The position numbers were made by a program, and so were the translations under genes. Positions 33,197-41,560 of a stretch of DNA of 64,000 bases are shown here, in pieces. This DNA comes from Brevundimonas sp. UBA5713 (GTDB lineage Bacteria; Pseudomonadota; Alphaproteobacteria; Caulobacterales; Caulobacteraceae): NCBI RefSeq assembly GCF_002419815.1, contig NZ_DIGV01000013.1:1-64000 (forward strand), written 5' to 3'. The notes beneath the pieces are model-generated. The model saw only the letters and a program-made list of their open reading frames with translations, ran no database searches and had not been told where the DNA came from. Position 1 is the stretch's first letter. Each line of letters opens with the position of its first letter.

Positions 33197-33759
33197 CAGG
33201 CAGCCATCCTCTGGTGTTTCTTGACCTTGGCGACAGCGCGATCACGGCGCAGACGCGACAGGTGATCAATGAACAGCACGCCGTTCAGATGGTCCAGTTC
33301 GTGTTGGAAACAAACGGCATAAAGGCCGTCGATTTCTTCTTCGATCTTTTCACCCTGATAGTTCAGGTAGGACACGCGCACGCGGGCCGGACGCTCGACC
33401 GCGTCGTAGTACGACGGGATCGACAGGCAGCCTTCTTCGTACGGCAGGGTATCTTCCGACGACCACAGGATTTCCGGGTTCACGAAATAGCGCGGATTGC
33501 GCGACGCCTTTTCGGCCTCTTCGCCTTCCAGACCTTCCGGGACGTCCTTGTCGCCCAGGTCCATGACGACCACGCGGTCCAGCACGCCGATCTGCGGCGC
33601 GGCCAGCCCGATGCCGGGGGCGTCATACATGGTGTCCAGCATGTCATCCATCAGGGCACGGACCTCGTCGGTCACGCCGCCTTCGACCGGTTTGGCCACG
33701 GTCTTCAGGATGGCCAGATCGGCCGGATTATCGATGGTCAGAATGCGTCGGATAGCCAT
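33196..33759 (-). CDS. def: Peptide deformylase
   Basis: A 187-residue iron/zinc enzyme removing the N-formyl group from nascent proteins. All three signature motifs are present: GIGLAAPQIGV, EEGCLSIPS and HELDHLNGVLF. A 13-residue insert near DVPEGLEGEEAEKASRNPRY is common in alphaproteobacteria. First gene of the operon with fmt and truA. No ribosome-binding site is evident before the ATG. Confidence 0.97.
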   Translation of the reverse strand: MAIRRILTIDNPADLAILKTVAKPVEGGVTDEVRALMDDMLDTMYDAPGIGLAAPQIGVLDRVVVMDLGDKDVPEGLEGEEAEKASRNPRYFVNPEILWSSEDTLPYEEGCLSIPSYYDAVERPARVRVSYLNYQGEKIEEEIDGLYAVCFQHELDHLNGVLFIDHLSRLRRDRAVAKVKKHQRMAA

Positions 33760-33846
33760 GGTCGGGAGGTAGGGTCTGCAGGTGACAAGGTCAAGATAAT
33801 GCGACCTTGCCCCCTTATATCATGAAAAGGCGCGTGGACGGAGGCT

Positions 33847-34263
33847 TTAGGCGTCGTCCTGTTCCGGCAGCGGGCGCGGCTTGCGGTCTTCGTCGATGGC
33901 GACATAGGTGAAGATGCCCTCGGTCACACGCACGCTGTCGGCCTCGGCCTGACCGCGGGCGCGCTTCCAAGCCTCGACGTGGACGCGGATGGAGGTACGG
34001 CCAGTCTGGATGATGCGGGCGTAGATGGTCACCTCGTCACCGATGGTAACCGGCTGGTGAAAGACCATGCCGTCCAGCGCCACGGTGGCGCAGCGGCCTC
34101 CGGCACGCTCGAACGCCGGGGTGGCGCCGTGCAAGTCCATCTGGGCCAGCAGCCAGCCGCCGAAGATGTCGCCATCGGGGTTGGTGTCGGCGGGCATGGC
34201 GATGATGCGGCCATAAGGTTTGGTCTTGGGCAGGGTGGGAGGATTGATCGCGTCGGTGGTCAT
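33847..34263 (-). CDS. Acyl-CoA thioesterase, hotdog fold (YciA-like)
   Basis: A 138-residue protein with the hotdog signature MPADTNPDGDIFGGWLLAQM (catalytic aspartate and G-G-W), then ALDGMVFHQPVTIGDEVTIY and RVHVEAWKR, close to E. coli YciA, which hydrolyses acyl-CoAs. The acidic C-terminal tail is short. It lies 87 bases downstream of the def promoter region on the same strand but reads away from it, so it is not part of the def operon. Confidence 0.9.
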   Translation of the reverse strand: MTTDAINPPTLPKTKPYGRIIAMPADTNPDGDIFGGWLLAQMDLHGATPAFERAGGRCATVALDGMVFHQPVTIGDEVTIYARIIQTGRTSIRVHVEAWKRARGQAEADSVRVTEGIFTYVAIDEDRKPRPLPEQDDA

Positions 34264-34425
34264 CTCAAACAGTCCGGGGCCGCAAGGGGGAGGAGGAGGT
34301 CGGCCCGATTTCGCCGGTTTGTGCGCGCGGCGGGCCTAAAGGGCAAATCACCTTGGGTGTCGGGTTTTGACGCAGGTGGCACGACAAGTCTTGTGGGATG
34401 CGCGGTGCGGTGCTTCATCGCAGGA

Positions 34426-34749
34426 ATGAAGATGGCACTGGTCTATCCCCTCGCCGCGCTGGCCGAAATCGCGGGCTGTTTTGCCTTTTGGGCGTGGCTG
34501 AAGCTGGATCGCTCGCCGCTGTGGCTGGTGCCGGGTGTATTGAGCCTGATCGTCTTTGCATGGCTGCTGACGCTGGTGCCGACCGATGCGGCAGGGCGCG
34601 TTTTTGCGGCCTATGGCGGGGTCTATATCTGTGCGTCTCTGCTCTGGATGGGGATGGTGGAAAAGACGGCACCTGACCGCTGGGACCTGCTGGGCGGGGC
34701 GGTCTGTCTGGCGGGCGCGGCCATTATCTTGTTCGCCCCGCGCGGCTAA
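34426..34749 (+). CDS. YnfA/UPF0060 family small membrane protein
   Basis: A 107-residue protein with four helices: ALVYPLAALAEIAGCFAFWA, WLKLDRSPLWLVPGVLSL, AAYGGVYICASLLWM and LLGGAVCLAGAAIILFAP match YnfA, an SMR-like multidrug transporter fold. Length equals E. coli YnfA. The start may be 34426 or MALVYP at 34432, which has AGGA better placed. Its stop overlaps the stop region of the convergent sirtuin gene by 4 bases. Confidence 0.88.
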   Translation: MKMALVYPLAALAEIAGCFAFWAWLKLDRSPLWLVPGVLSLIVFAWLLTLVPTDAAGRVFAAYGGVYICASLLWMGMVEKTAPDRWDLLGGAVCLAGAAIILFAPRG

Positions 34750-35447
34750 AGCCGGTCGAAGAACGCGGGCACGACCTGCGTTGCAGGGCCATAGTAGCCG
34801 TCGTCAAACAGGCTGGCACCGGTGGTAGGCTCCAGATTCAGCTCTACCGTCCGCGCCCCTGCCATCTTGGCCAGCTGCACAAAGCCTGCCGCCGGATAGA
34901 CATTGCCCGAGGTACCGATGGAGACGAACAGGTCGCATTCCGACAGAGCCTTTTCGATCCGCTCCATCTCCAACGGTATCTCTCCGAACCAGACGATGTG
35001 CGGGCGCAGATAGCCCAGCGGATCAAACGGCGACGGATGATAGGGCTGAAGGTCGCCGCGCCAGTCCATAACCTTGCCCGTGCGGGTGCAGCGCGCCTTG
35101 AGCAGTTCGCCGTGCATATGGATCAGGCTGAACCCCTCGGCGGGCGCGATGTCCTCATGGGCGCGGTCGTGCAGGTCATCGACATTCTGCGTCACCAAGG
35201 TGAAGTCGCCTTTCCAACGCGCCGCCAGTGCGGCCAGCGCCCTGTGCGCGGCATTGGGCTCCACATTGGGCAGAAAGGCGCGGCGCTGGTTGTAAAATTC
35301 CTGAACCAGGGCCGGATTGGCGGCATAGCCTTCGGGCGTGGCGACCTGTTCGACCCTGTGCCCCTCCCAAAGCCCGTCGCTGGCGCGAAAGGTCGGCACG
35401 CCGCTTTCGGCGGATATTCCGGCTCCGGTCAGGACGACAAGGTTCAT
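34746..35447 (-). CDS. cobB: NAD-dependent protein deacylase (sirtuin, CobB type) without zinc cysteines
   Basis: A 233-residue class III sirtuin. NAD-binding GAGISAESGVPTFRASDGLW, TQNVDDLHDRA, catalytic histidine in HMHGEL and IVWFGEIPLEM are complete. The YNQR motif matches the Tyr-x-x-Arg of SIRT5-like desuccinylases. The zinc ribbon, which has four cysteines in most sirtuins, shows only one (ARCTRTGKVMDW). Signs point to an active deacylase with an altered small domain. It is encoded alone, convergent with the YnfA-type gene. Confidence 0.92.
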   Translation of the reverse strand: MNLVVLTGAGISAESGVPTFRASDGLWEGHRVEQVATPEGYAANPALVQEFYNQRRAFLPNVEPNAAHRALAALAARWKGDFTLVTQNVDDLHDRAHEDIAPAEGFSLIHMHGELLKARCTRTGKVMDWRGDLQPYHPSPFDPLGYLRPHIVWFGEIPLEMERIEKALSECDLFVSIGTSGNVYPAAGFVQLAKMAGARTVELNLEPTTGASLFDDGYYGPATQVVPAFFDRL

Positions 35448-35498
35448 GGCGCTTCCTGCGGCTATAGATTTTGAGGCTCGTCGACCTATAGTTCCTGA

Positions 35499-36956
35499 AT
35501 GTTGACGCTTGTAAATCGCCTATCTCTGACCGTGGCTGCGGCCTCTGCGGTTTTGTTCCTTCCGCTCAAGGGCATGGCCGAGCCGGTGACGGTGGACCTG
35601 ATTATCCAGAACGCCCGTGTGGTGGATGTGGCCCAAGGCATGGTGACCGCCGACCGTTCGGTGGCCATCCGCGATGGCGTGATCGTAGGCGTGGTCAGTG
35701 ATAGCGAACAGCCCCAGCGTTATGAAGCAGGCCGTATGCTGCACGTCGGCGGATCCTATGTGATGCCCGGCCTGTGGGACAACCACATCCATTTCGGCGG
35801 GGCAGGTCTTGAGGAAGAAAACGCCGACCTGCTGCCGCTGTTCGTACTGAACGGCGTGACGGCGGTGCGCGATGCGGCAGGTGATCTGGCGCAGACGGTC
35901 CTTCAATGGCGTGGCGATAGCCCGCGCGAGGTGGGCCCGCGCATCTTTACCTCCGGTCCCAAGATCGAAGGTATTGCACCGGTGTGGAAGGGCGTGATCG
36001 AAACGGGTAGCGAGGCCGATGTGGATGCGGCGCTGGACCGGCTTCAGGCCCTGAACGTCGACTTCGTGAAGATCACTGACAATACGCTGAAGCCCGAGCT
36101 TTTCCTCTATGCGGTGTCGCAGGCCAAGGCGCGCGGGATGAAGACGTCGGGCCATATTCCGATGGAGCTGACCGTGCTTCAGGCGGCGGAAGCGGGCCTG
36201 TCGACCATCGAGCACCTGAACTATCTGATGAAGGCCGGATCGCGCGAAGAGGCGCAGATTTCCGCCGACTATATCGCGGGCAAGCTGACCTATGCCGAGG
36301 CCATGGCCCGCTATGCCGAGACCTTTGACGAAGAGGTGGCTTTGCGCACCTATCGCCGTCTTGCCCAGCTGGGCGTGATGGCCTCGCCGACCCAGCACGG
36401 CTCGTCGCTGATTGCACGTCTGGACAGCGCCGACCATTCGAACGACCGCGAGCTGGCCTATGTGGGACCGGGCATCGTCGCCACCTATGACTGGCGCGTA
36501 GAGCGCTCGAAACAGGCCACGCCGGAGATGGTGCGCGCGCGCCATTTCGTCGAAGAGGTAACGCTGAAGACCCTGCCGCTGCTGCGTCAGGCGGGCGTGC
36601 GTATTCTGGCGGGCACGGATGCGGGCTATCTGAACAGCTACAATTATCCCGGCTTTTCACTGCATGACGAACTGGCACTCTATGTCGCCAATGGCCTGAC
36701 CCCGCGCGAGGCGCTGGAAGCGTCGGTCATTAACGGTCCGGCCCTGATGGGGCTGAGCGCCAACTATGGCGCGGTCGAAGCGGGCAAGGTGGCAGACCTG
36801 CTGGTGCTTGAAGCCAATCCGCTAGAAGACGTCGCGGCCACCCGCCAGATCGAGGCGGTGGTTCAGGGCGGTCGGGTCCACGATCAGGAGGCGCTGCAAC
36901 AGCTGGATGCTGCGATCCGCGCCAAGGTTGCCGAGGTGGAAGCGGCCAACTCTTAA
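35499..36956 (+). CDS. Exported amidohydrolase-family protein
   Basis: A 485-residue TIM-barrel hydrolase. N-terminal signal-like segment (LSLTVAAASAVLFLPLKGMA). Metal ligands: LWDNHIHFGG (H-x-H), KTSGHIPMELTV and STIEHLNYLM (histidines) and LAGTDAGYLNSYNY (aspartate). The C-terminal barrel/beta part (GKVADLLVLEANPLED) is typical imidazolonepropionase/prolidase-like. Such exported members often cleave Xaa-Pro or cyclic amides. Its stop overlaps that of the convergent lysR gene by 4 bases. Confidence 0.88.
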   Translation: MLTLVNRLSLTVAAASAVLFLPLKGMAEPVTVDLIIQNARVVDVAQGMVTADRSVAIRDGVIVGVVSDSEQPQRYEAGRMLHVGGSYVMPGLWDNHIHFGGAGLEEENADLLPLFVLNGVTAVRDAAGDLAQTVLQWRGDSPREVGPRIFTSGPKIEGIAPVWKGVIETGSEADVDAALDRLQALNVDFVKITDNTLKPELFLYAVSQAKARGMKTSGHIPMELTVLQAAEAGLSTIEHLNYLMKAGSREEAQISADYIAGKLTYAEAMARYAETFDEEVALRTYRRLAQLGVMASPTQHGSSLIARLDSADHSNDRELAYVGPGIVATYDWRVERSKQATPEMVRARHFVEEVTLKTLPLLRQAGVRILAGTDAGYLNSYNYPGFSLHDELALYVANGLTPREALEASVINGPALMGLSANYGAVEAGKVADLLVLEANPLEDVAATRQIEAVVQGGRVHDQEALQQLDAAIRAKVAEVEAANS

Positions 36957-37834
36957 GGTCTGGTGGCAGCCAGTTGATCCTGTAGCCAGTCGATCATGGC
37001 CCGTACCTTGGGCGGGACGTGGCGGGGGTGGGGGTGTACCGCCCACACCCCTTCATCGGGTGGGCGATGCGCATCGAGTACGGCCACCAGCGCACCGCTG
37101 TGCAGAGCATCCCGCACGTAGAAGTCCGGCAGTTGGCACAGCCCTAGTCCTTGCAAGGCAGCGTCCATAACCGCCGTGCCAGAGTTACAGCGCCAGCGGC
37201 TCATGGGCGTCATGGTGATTTCGCGCCCGCCCTCGGTAAAGCGCCATTGCTGGGAAGAGCCGCTGAGGGTGTCGTGGCTGGCGATTTCCGACAGGTCGCG
37301 CGGGGCACCGCGACGGGAGAGATAATCGGGGCTGGCGCACAAAATCAGCGAGCGCGAGGCCAGCCGCCGCGCCATCAGTCGCGAGTCTGTCAGATGGCCG
37401 AAACGTATCGCCAGATCATAGCCTTCGCCCACGAGGTCGCGCAGGCGGTTGTCCAGATCGAGGTCAATGCGCAGTTCGGGATACTGCCGCGCAAAGGCGT
37501 TGACGGCGGGGGCAATGAACCGCTCGCCATAGGAAACCGAGCAGGTCATGCGCAGAAGGCCGCGCGGAGCATGGTCATCCGGCTGGATGGCGGCCAGAGC
37601 CTCGTCGCGCTCGTCGATCAGGCGGCGGCAGCGGGCGAGAAACTCGCGGCCCGCATCGGTCAGTTCAACGCGGCGCGTGGTGCGATGAAGCAGGCGCGTT
37701 TGCAGCCGATCCTCCAGCCGCGCGATCTCCCGACTGACCGCCGATGTCGACAGTCCCAGCCGTTTGGCCGCGCCTGAAAAGCTCGCCTGCTCGGCCACAG
37801 CCGTAAACTCGTCGATGCCGTCCCATCTGCTCAT
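36953..37834 (-). CDS. LysR-family transcriptional regulator
   Basis: A 293-residue LTTR. The winged helix is in residues 1-60 (FTAVAEQASFSGAAKRLGLSTSAVSREIARLE split as: FTAVAEQASFSGAAKRLGLS then STSAVSREIARLEDRLQTRL). The effector domain follows (RGLLRMTCSVSYGERFIAPA, LDNRLRDLVGEGYDLAIRFG). It belongs to the CrgA/AaeR-like branch with the DxAIRxG pattern. Divergent from the class III alcohol dehydrogenase gene 179 bases away, with a TTGC/GCAA-rich intergenic segment (37842-37880), so it may regulate it. Confidence 0.93.
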   Translation of the reverse strand: MSRWDGIDEFTAVAEQASFSGAAKRLGLSTSAVSREIARLEDRLQTRLLHRTTRRVELTDAGREFLARCRRLIDERDEALAAIQPDDHAPRGLLRMTCSVSYGERFIAPAVNAFARQYPELRIDLDLDNRLRDLVGEGYDLAIRFGHLTDSRLMARRLASRSLILCASPDYLSRRGAPRDLSEIASHDTLSGSSQQWRFTEGGREITMTPMSRWRCNSGTAVMDAALQGLGLCQLPDFYVRDALHSGALVAVLDAHRPPDEGVWAVHPHPRHVPPKVRAMIDWLQDQLAATRP

Positions 37835-37841
37835 GGGGACG

Positions 37842-37880
37842 TTGCAGCAAGATTGTTGCTGTTATGCAATAATGTTTTGC
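37842..37880. promoter_or_regulatory. Possible LysR operator: TTGC/GCAA dyads
   Basis: TTGC-A-GCAA (37842-37850), TTGC-TGTTAT-GCAA (37856-37869, inside ATTG...CAAT at 37852-37870) and TTGC (37877-37880). Imperfect T-N11-A style dyads just upstream of the lysR start fit LTTR autoregulation. Confidence 0.4.
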
Positions 37881-37955
37881 GGTTGTTACCGGTATGCGCA
37901 AACCCAATCGCAGCGTAAAACAAACCACAACGTCAGCCACATTCACGGAAATCCC

Positions 37956-37979
37956 CTCAAGCAGCGAGGCCCCGCGGGC
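37956..37979 (+). repeat. 24-base repeat, copy 1 (upstream of adhC)
   Basis: Matches 46040-46063 at 22 of 24 positions; core AGCGAGGCCCCG. It lies in the leader of the adhC gene. Confidence 0.6.
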
Positions 37980-38012
37980 CGAGCGATAGAGGCCTCCGGA
38001 GGACCAAGAACC

Positions 38013-39119
<1,107 letters not shown>

Positions 39120-39154
39120 GGCATAGTTGCCAAAAGAAACTGACTAGGTTTAAG

Positions 39155-39189
39155 CTCCCCTCGATCAATCCGGTCGAGGGGAGTTTTTT
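39155..39189 (+). terminator. Terminator after adhC whose 3' arm is the VOC gene's ribosome-binding site
   Basis: Perfect 10-base stem CTCCCCTCGA (39155-39164) / TCGAGGGGAG (39174-39183), loop of nine, then T6 (39184-39189), immediately followed by the ATG of the next gene. GGGGAG in the right arm is placed 6 bases before that ATG. Confidence 0.85.
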
Positions 39190-39573
39190 ATGATTTCGCA
39201 CGTCATTCTGGGGGCGGCTGATTTGGATGCGTCAAAGGCGTTTTATGACGCGGCCTTGGGCGCTCTGGGGCATCGCGAGGGGCGCAAAGTGCCCGGTATG
39301 GGCCGCGTCATGTACATGACCCGCTCGGGCACTTTTGGCATTTCGGTCCCGATCAATGGCGAGCCCGCGACCTGCGCCAACGGCAGCACCATCGGCTTCA
39401 CGGCAGAAAACGAGGCAGCGGTTCTGGCCTTCCACAAGGCCGGCGTCGAGAACGGCGGCACCTCTATCGAGGACGCACCGGGCCTGCGCCGTTCGCCGTT
39501 CGGCGATCTGTATCTGGCCTATCTGCGCGATCCGGCGGGCAACAAGATTTGCGCCATGTATCGCCCCGAATAG
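39190..39573 (+). CDS. VOC family (glyoxalase/bleomycin-resistance fold) protein
   Basis: A 127-residue two-module protein. ISHVILGAADLDASKAFYDA and PFGDLYLAYLRDPAGNKICA are standard VOC ends; the metal set is H in the first strand and E-like residues near the C-terminus. Substrate unknown; its location between formaldehyde genes suggests an electrophile or glutathione adduct. The conserved first strand begins at once, so the ATG at 39190 is the only plausible start. Its ribosome-binding site lies inside the preceding terminator stem. Confidence 0.88.
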   Translation: MISHVILGAADLDASKAFYDAALGALGHREGRKVPGMGRVMYMTRSGTFGISVPINGEPATCANGSTIGFTAENEAAVLAFHKAGVENGGTSIEDAPGLRRSPFGDLYLAYLRDPAGNKICAMYRPE

Positions 39574-39650
39574 GACGCCCCGTCCGCTAGGGCGGTTGGG
39601 GCGGGCGTGGTAAGACCGCCCCATCCCCCTTGGTGACTTCCGGATCCGAT

Positions 39651-40211
39651 ATGAAATCGAAGTTCGCACGTCTTGCCGGTATCGCGGCTCTTTCGATGGT
39701 GGCGGCGGCCTGTGACCGCACGCCGCCCCAGCTGAAAGCCCCTTCGGCGGAGGAGCAGGCTGCGGCCCCTGCGTGGGAAAAGGAAGACGTCTGGCTCTAT
39801 ATGCCGGACCATATCGTCAAGCAGCGCATCGATGAAAAGGCGCTGACACCGTATATGGATCAGGTGACCGCCTCCGCTGCCGGCGTGCTGGAAGCGGCCC
39901 CGCGCGAAGCCGGCTCGTCCAATATGCTGCTGGTAATGATCAAGCCGGGCCAGCGTGCCAAATCGTGGGTCGTCAGCAGCAAGCCGGAGCTATCGGCCCC
40001 CAGCGTGGAAGCCATCACCACCGCTGTCGATGCCATTGCTGCACCGACGGTTGAGGGTGGCCCTGTGTTGGTGGGTGTGCGATTCCAGGCCTATGGCGGG
40101 GGTGAGCCGCTGGTGGGCGACCGCCCGCCGATCCCCCAAGACTGGTATCAATATTTTGGCGACAAGGGCCTATTGGACGATGCGTTCATGGCCCGCGTCT
40201 GGTCTGACTGA
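39651..40211 (+). CDS. Lipoprotein, unknown
   Basis: A 186-residue protein with signal FARLAGIAALSMVAAAC, lipidation cysteine at about residue 21, then DRTPPQLKAPSAEEQAAAPA. The rest contains YMPDHIVKQRIDEKALTPYM, and GQRAKSWVVSSKPELSAPSV. I do not recognise the family. It ends 11 bases before fghA and lies between VOC and fghA, so it may share their transcript, but no enzyme-like residues stand out. Confidence 0.72.
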   Translation: MKSKFARLAGIAALSMVAAACDRTPPQLKAPSAEEQAAAPAWEKEDVWLYMPDHIVKQRIDEKALTPYMDQVTASAAGVLEAAPREAGSSNMLLVMIKPGQRAKSWVVSSKPELSAPSVEAITTAVDAIAAPTVEGGPVLVGVRFQAYGGGEPLVGDRPPIPQDWYQYFGDKGLLDDAFMARVWSD

Positions 40212-40222
40212 GCGGAGTGATT

Positions 40223-41056
40223 ATGGAAACCGTCAAAACCCACACTGTCCACGGCGGCAAGCTCAGCTATCTGAAGCATGACAGCGCCACCACGGGCACG
40301 CCTATGACCCTGTCGGTGTTTGTGCCCGCGGGCGAGGGGCCGTTTCCGGTGCTTTACTGGCTGTCGGGCCTGACCTGCACCGAGGATAATTTCACCACCA
40401 AGGCGGGCGCTTACCAAGCTGCCGCCGAGCATGGGGTGATCATCGTCGCGCCCGATACGTCTCCCCGCGGAGACGGCGTTGCCGATGACGAAGCCTATGA
40501 TCTGGGCCAAGGTGCAGGCTTCTATGTCGATGCCACCCAAGCGCCATGGGCACCCCATTTCCAGATGGAGTCCTATGTCACCGGCGAACTGATCGAGACG
40601 GTCGAGAAGGCCTTCCCCGCCAGTGGTGTGCGCGGCATTTCGGGCCACTCAATGGGCGGCCACGGCGCGCTGACGCTGGCGCTGAAATATCCGCACCTGT
40701 TCAAATCGGTCTCGGCCTTTGCGCCGATCTCCTCGCCCACCCGCTGCCCGTGGGGAGAAAAGGCCTTCAGCGCCTATCTGGGCGATGACCGCAGCCAATG
40801 GGCCAAGCATGACGCGGCCCTGCTGATCGAAAGCGGTGCGGCCAAGGACCACTATGACGACATTCTGGTCGATCAGGGCGACGCCGATACCTTCCTTGAA
40901 AACCAGCTGAAGCCGGAACTGCTGCAAGCCGCCGCCGACAAGGCCAGCCAGAAGATCACCGTGCGTATGCAGCCGGGCTATGACCACTCCTACTTCTTCA
41001 TGGCCAGCTTCATCGCCGATCACGTCGCCTTCCATGCGGCGCGTCTGAAGGCCTAA
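40223..41056 (+). CDS. fghA: S-formylglutathione hydrolase
   Basis: A 277-residue alpha/beta hydrolase releasing formate and glutathione from S-formylglutathione. Motifs: LSVFVPAGEGPFPVLYWLSG, CTEDNFTTKAGAYQ, nucleophile elbow GHSMGGHGALTLALKYP and the histidine in GYDHSYFFMASFIADH. GGAG lies 7 bases before the ATG at 40223, which decides against the in-frame GTG two codons upstream. It completes the pathway begun by adhC. Confidence 0.97.
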   Translation: METVKTHTVHGGKLSYLKHDSATTGTPMTLSVFVPAGEGPFPVLYWLSGLTCTEDNFTTKAGAYQAAAEHGVIIVAPDTSPRGDGVADDEAYDLGQGAGFYVDATQAPWAPHFQMESYVTGELIETVEKAFPASGVRGISGHSMGGHGALTLALKYPHLFKSVSAFAPISSPTRCPWGEKAFSAYLGDDRSQWAKHDAALLIESGAAKDHYDDILVDQGDADTFLENQLKPELLQAAADKASQKITVRMQPGYDHSYFFMASFIADHVAFHAARLKA

Positions 41057-41098
41057 GTCGGGCTGTCGAAACAGGGGCGGGACTGCTAGAGGAAGGCC

Positions 41099-41323
41099 AT
41101 GACCGATCTGACCGCATATGAGCCTATGTTTTCCGCCCTCTGCACCGAGCTGGGCTATTGCCTGCACGAAAAGGGGCAGGTGAAGGTGGTCGAGGCGCTG
41201 CCCAAGGGGCTGGACGCCGCCGTCCGCGCCGTCCTTCAGGCCGAGGGCCACTATGAGCCCGCCGCATCGGGCGATCTGAAGCGCGGCATCCGCGATTGCA
41301 TCAAGCAACACCTGCCCGCTTAA
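41099..41323 (+). CDS. Small hypothetical protein
   Basis: A 74-residue acidic-to-neutral protein: MTDLTAYEPMFSALCTELGY, VVEALPKGLDAAVRAVLQAE and GDLKRGIRDCIKQHLPA. No signal peptide and no recognised family. Codon use resembles the neighbours and it follows fghA by 42 bases on the same strand, followed by a hairpin at 41354-41386. Real but unassigned. Confidence 0.65.
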   Translation: MTDLTAYEPMFSALCTELGYCLHEKGQVKVVEALPKGLDAAVRAVLQAEGHYEPAASGDLKRGIRDCIKQHLPA

Positions 41324-41353
41324 ACACGGACACGTGACGCAAACTTAATCCCC

Positions 41354-41386
41354 GAAACGGCCCCGTACGTCTTGCGTGCGGGGCCG
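41354..41386 (+). terminator. Hairpin after the 74-residue gene
   Basis: ACGGCCCCGTACG / CGTGCGGGGCCGT stem around TCTTG, followed by only a weak T-rich stretch (AGTTCTTAGT). Confidence 0.6.
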
Positions 41387-41560
41387 TAGTTCTTAGTGTC
41401 GCCTAACCGTGACCGTTGGGAGGTTTGGCCTTGGCAGGCAGGCTGACCGAGGCATGCATAGCCAAGGCGCGGCGACGGATTTATTCCGGAACCGCGTTAT
41501 GAAGACGGGGCGTGCGCGCTGGGAGGCGCGGCGAGCCCGATGTATTTGAGGGGAAGTTTT

